Assembly: GCA_023431045.1 (NCBI GenBank)
Contig: JAEYXZ010000111.1
Span: forward strand, 1-8,593
DNA length: 8,593 nucleotides
Direction: 5' to 3'
DNA from: Bacillota bacterium
GTDB taxonomy: Bacteria; Bacillota_I; Bacilli_A; Acholeplasmatales; Acholeplasmataceae
The notes under the pieces are model-generated. The model was not told the DNA's origin. It made no database searches and was given only the letters and a program-made list of their open reading frames with translations. The position numbers and the translations under genes are program-made. Each line of letters opens with the position of its first letter. Position 1 is the first letter of the stretch. This document shows positions 7,117 to 8,593 of this stretch, piece after piece.

Positions 7117-8397
7117 ATGGCAAAACATACTCCGATTACATTAAGAAATCAAACCATTTATCAAGTCTTTGTAAGACAACATTCTGCGACTCATGACTTT
7201 AAGGGCTTAGAAAAAGATCTAGACCGGATTCAAGGTCTAGGTATTGATGTGGTTTACTTATTACCAATTCATCCAATTGGTTTAAAGGATCGAAAAGGTG
7301 AAGTTGGTTCTCCATATGCGGTTTATGACTACTATGCCATTGCAAAAGAAAATGGTACTTTAGAAGAGTTTAAACATCTGATTTCTGAGGTACATAAGCG
7401 TGGTATGAAATTGATGATTGATATTGTCTTTAATCATACTTCAAGAGATTCCATCCTAACTCAACAACATCCAGAATGGTTCTATCACAAACCCGATGGT
7501 AGCTTTGCTAACCGAGTGGGTGATTGGAGCGATATTACTGACTTTGATATGTCAAATAAAGACGTTTGGGCATACCTGATTGATGTTTTAAAGTATTGGG
7601 CTCAATATGTTGATGGATTCAGATGTGATGTTGCACCACTCTTACCAATTGATTTCTGGATTGAAGCGAGAAAAGCACTCGATGCAGTTCGACCAGATTT
7701 AATCTGGTTAACTGAATCTGTAGAATATGGATTTATCAAGTACTTAAGAGATATTGGATATGATGCATCTTCTGATTCAATGATGTATGAAGCATTTGAT
7801 ATTGCTTATGATTATGATATCTTCTCCTACATGGATGGTTATCTAAAAGGTAAGAACACGCTTGAACGTTGGTTGTATGAATTATGGCGTCAAGAAGTGG
7901 TTTATCCAAAGAACTATGTCAAATTAAGAGCATTTGAAAATCATGATCAGGAACGCATTGCCCATAAAGTAAATAATCCTGAAAAATTACTTCAAATGAC
8001 GGCACTTCAGTTCTTCTTAAAAGGTACTCCAATGATTTATGCAGGTCAAGAACATCAAGTATCACATCGACCTGATTTATTCGAATATGATTTAGTTCCA
8101 TGGAATCAAAAGTTATCCATCGAACCTTTCTTAAGACGTTTAATTCATATTAAAAAGGATCGTATCTTTAGTGAAGGTCGTTATGAATTTGTTGAAACCA
8201 AAGATATTGCAATCTTAAAATATAGTTTAAATGATGAATCACTCTTTGGTATCTTTAATTTGAATGGTATCAGTGAAACAACTGTTCCATTTGAAGATGG
8301 TGAATATAAAAACTTATTATCAAATGAAATATACACAGTTAAAAAAGGTATTCTAAAACTTAAGAAAGAACCAATTTATATTTATATAAAGAAATAG
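7117..8397 (+). CDS. Cytoplasmic GH13 alpha-amylase-family maltodextrin hydrolase
   Basis: This 426-residue retaining alpha-glucan hydrolase or transglycosylase of glycoside hydrolase family 13 acts on imported maltodextrins. The (beta/alpha)8 barrel starts at once (TIYQVFVRQHS, 13-23). Conserved regions are all present: region I DIVFNH (102-107); region II DGFRCDVA (166-173), with Arg169 and nucleophile Asp171; region III WLTESVE (197-203), with general acid/base Glu200; region IV FENHD (273-277), with Asp277. GTPMIYAGQE (303-312) is the usual late-barrel motif. A short C-terminal beta domain (about 355-426) ends the protein. There is no signal peptide or membrane segment, so it is cytoplasmic. 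It is shorter than many alpha-amylases and has no recognisable carbohydrate-binding module. It starts 2 nt after malG, so it is the last gene of the transport operon. Family and catalytic competence are clear; amylase, neopullulanase-like or maltodextrin glucosidase activity cannot be separated by eye. Confidence 0.92.
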   Translation: MAKHTPITLRNQTIYQVFVRQHSATHDFKGLEKDLDRIQGLGIDVVYLLPIHPIGLKDRKGEVGSPYAVYDYYAIAKENGTLEEFKHLISEVHKRGMKLMIDIVFNHTSRDSILTQQHPEWFYHKPDGSFANRVGDWSDITDFDMSNKDVWAYLIDVLKYWAQYVDGFRCDVAPLLPIDFWIEARKALDAVRPDLIWLTESVEYGFIKYLRDIGYDASSDSMMYEAFDIAYDYDIFSYMDGYLKGKNTLERWLYELWRQEVVYPKNYVKLRAFENHDQERIAHKVNNPEKLLQMTALQFFLKGTPMIYAGQEHQVSHRPDLFEYDLVPWNQKLSIEPFLRRLIHIKKDRIFSEGRYEFVETKDIAILKYSLNDESLFGIFNLNGISETTVPFEDGEYKNLLSNEIYTVKKGILKLKKEPIYIYIKK

Positions 8398-8420
8398 AAC
8401 TCGCGAGAGTTCTATTTTTT
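8392..8420 (+). terminator. Intrinsic terminator shared by convergent genes
   Basis: The perfect 8-bp stem TAGAACTC / GAGTTCTA (8395-8402 with 8407-8414) closes a GCGA tetraloop of GNRA type. It extends by three A-T pairs and is followed by six T on the plus strand (8415-8420). The GH13 stop TAG (8395-8397) is in the left arm, and the stop of the minus-strand gene (8412-8414) is in the right arm. On the minus strand the T tract is interrupted (TTTCTTT), so termination there may be weaker. Confidence 0.9.
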
Positions 8421-8593
8421 AAATATCATGTATGTATAAGGCTTTAATTCAATCGTATCTTGAAGATTATATGGTTTATTTTCGATTAAATCAATTTGAT
8501 TTCCATTGAATTCTAATGGAATTTTAATTAGATTCTTTTGACTTGAATAATTGATTAAGACGAGCATTTTCTGTTTATCATTTTGTTTAATTA
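8412..8593 (-). CDS. C-terminal end of a probable second GH13 alpha-glucosidase (5' partial, convergent)
   Basis: Read on the minus strand, 59 codons are open from the window edge to a TAG stop at 8414-8412. The peptide includes KMLVLINYSSQKNLIKIPLE, then DLIENKPYNLQDTIELKPYT and YMIFKK. This is the pattern of the all-beta C-terminal domain of GH13 alpha-glucosidases such as oligo-1,6-glucosidase: a 'vLiNfS' strand, then 'L.N', then a 'L.PyeaxVf' ending just before the stop. No catalytic residue is visible. It faces the GH13 gene tail to tail with 14 nt between the two stops, sharing the hairpin. The convergent orientation means a separate promoter outside the window. The coding frame is convincing; the enzyme class is inference from a short tail plus context. 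Confidence 0.65.
   Translation of the reverse strand, partial: IKQNDKQKMLVLINYSSQKNLIKIPLEFNGNQIDLIENKPYNLQDTIELKPYTYMIFKK

Noticed and set aside
129..8397. TGA read as tryptophan (Mycoplasma/Spiroplasma code)
   Set aside because: Tryptophan codons checked are TGG, and the reading frames contain no internal TGA. None of the six visible stops is TGA, but six is too few to draw on, and the TGG usage fits the standard bacterial code.

Overview
This AT-rich window holds one maltose/maltodextrin (alpha-glucan) uptake and breakdown cluster from what looks like a low-GC, Firmicutes-type or mollicute-related bacterium, for example an Acholeplasma-like lineage. The grounds are the AT-rich composition, strong AAGGAG-type ribosome sites, a lipoprotein-type binding protein, and compact genes. 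Every tryptophan codon I checked is TGG, and there are no in-frame TGA codons. This argues against the TGA=Trp code of Mycoplasma-type mollicutes. The genus is an inference.

Layout, left to right. The last 37 codons of a probable secreted or surface protein with an Ig-like fold (2-115, +) run 13 nt from a lipoprotein maltose-binding protein (129-1703, +). A 107-nt gap with a strong stem-loop follows. Next come a giant MalF-type permease (1811-5617, +), a MalG-type permease (5621-7114, +) and a cytoplasmic GH13 alpha-amylase-family enzyme (7117-8397, +). These last three genes are separated by only 2-3 nt. The run ends in a hairpin terminator that also ends a convergent gene on the minus strand (8412-8593, partial). 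The visible 59 residues of that gene look like the C-terminal beta domain of a second GH13 alpha-glucosidase.

How the genes work together. MalE, held at the membrane by its lipid, captures maltodextrins and delivers them to the MalF/MalG pore. The cytoplasmic GH13 enzyme hydrolyses the imported chains, and the convergent glucosidase probably finishes the job. No MalK-type ATPase, regulator or clear promoter is present in the window, so the ATPase must be encoded elsewhere.

The unusual part is the permeases. Both carry large N-terminal additions absent from ordinary MalF and MalG. MalF has about 930 extra residues: one membrane segment, an extracytoplasmic domain of about 420 residues, then a polytopic region with three repeats that each end in an IPFY motif. 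MalG has about 215 extra residues with one clear and one weaker copy of the same kind of repeat. The binding protein also has an inserted Listeria-Bacteroides-type beta repeat. Together these suggest an elaborated, lineage-specific maltodextrin importer whose extra modules have no known role that I can name.
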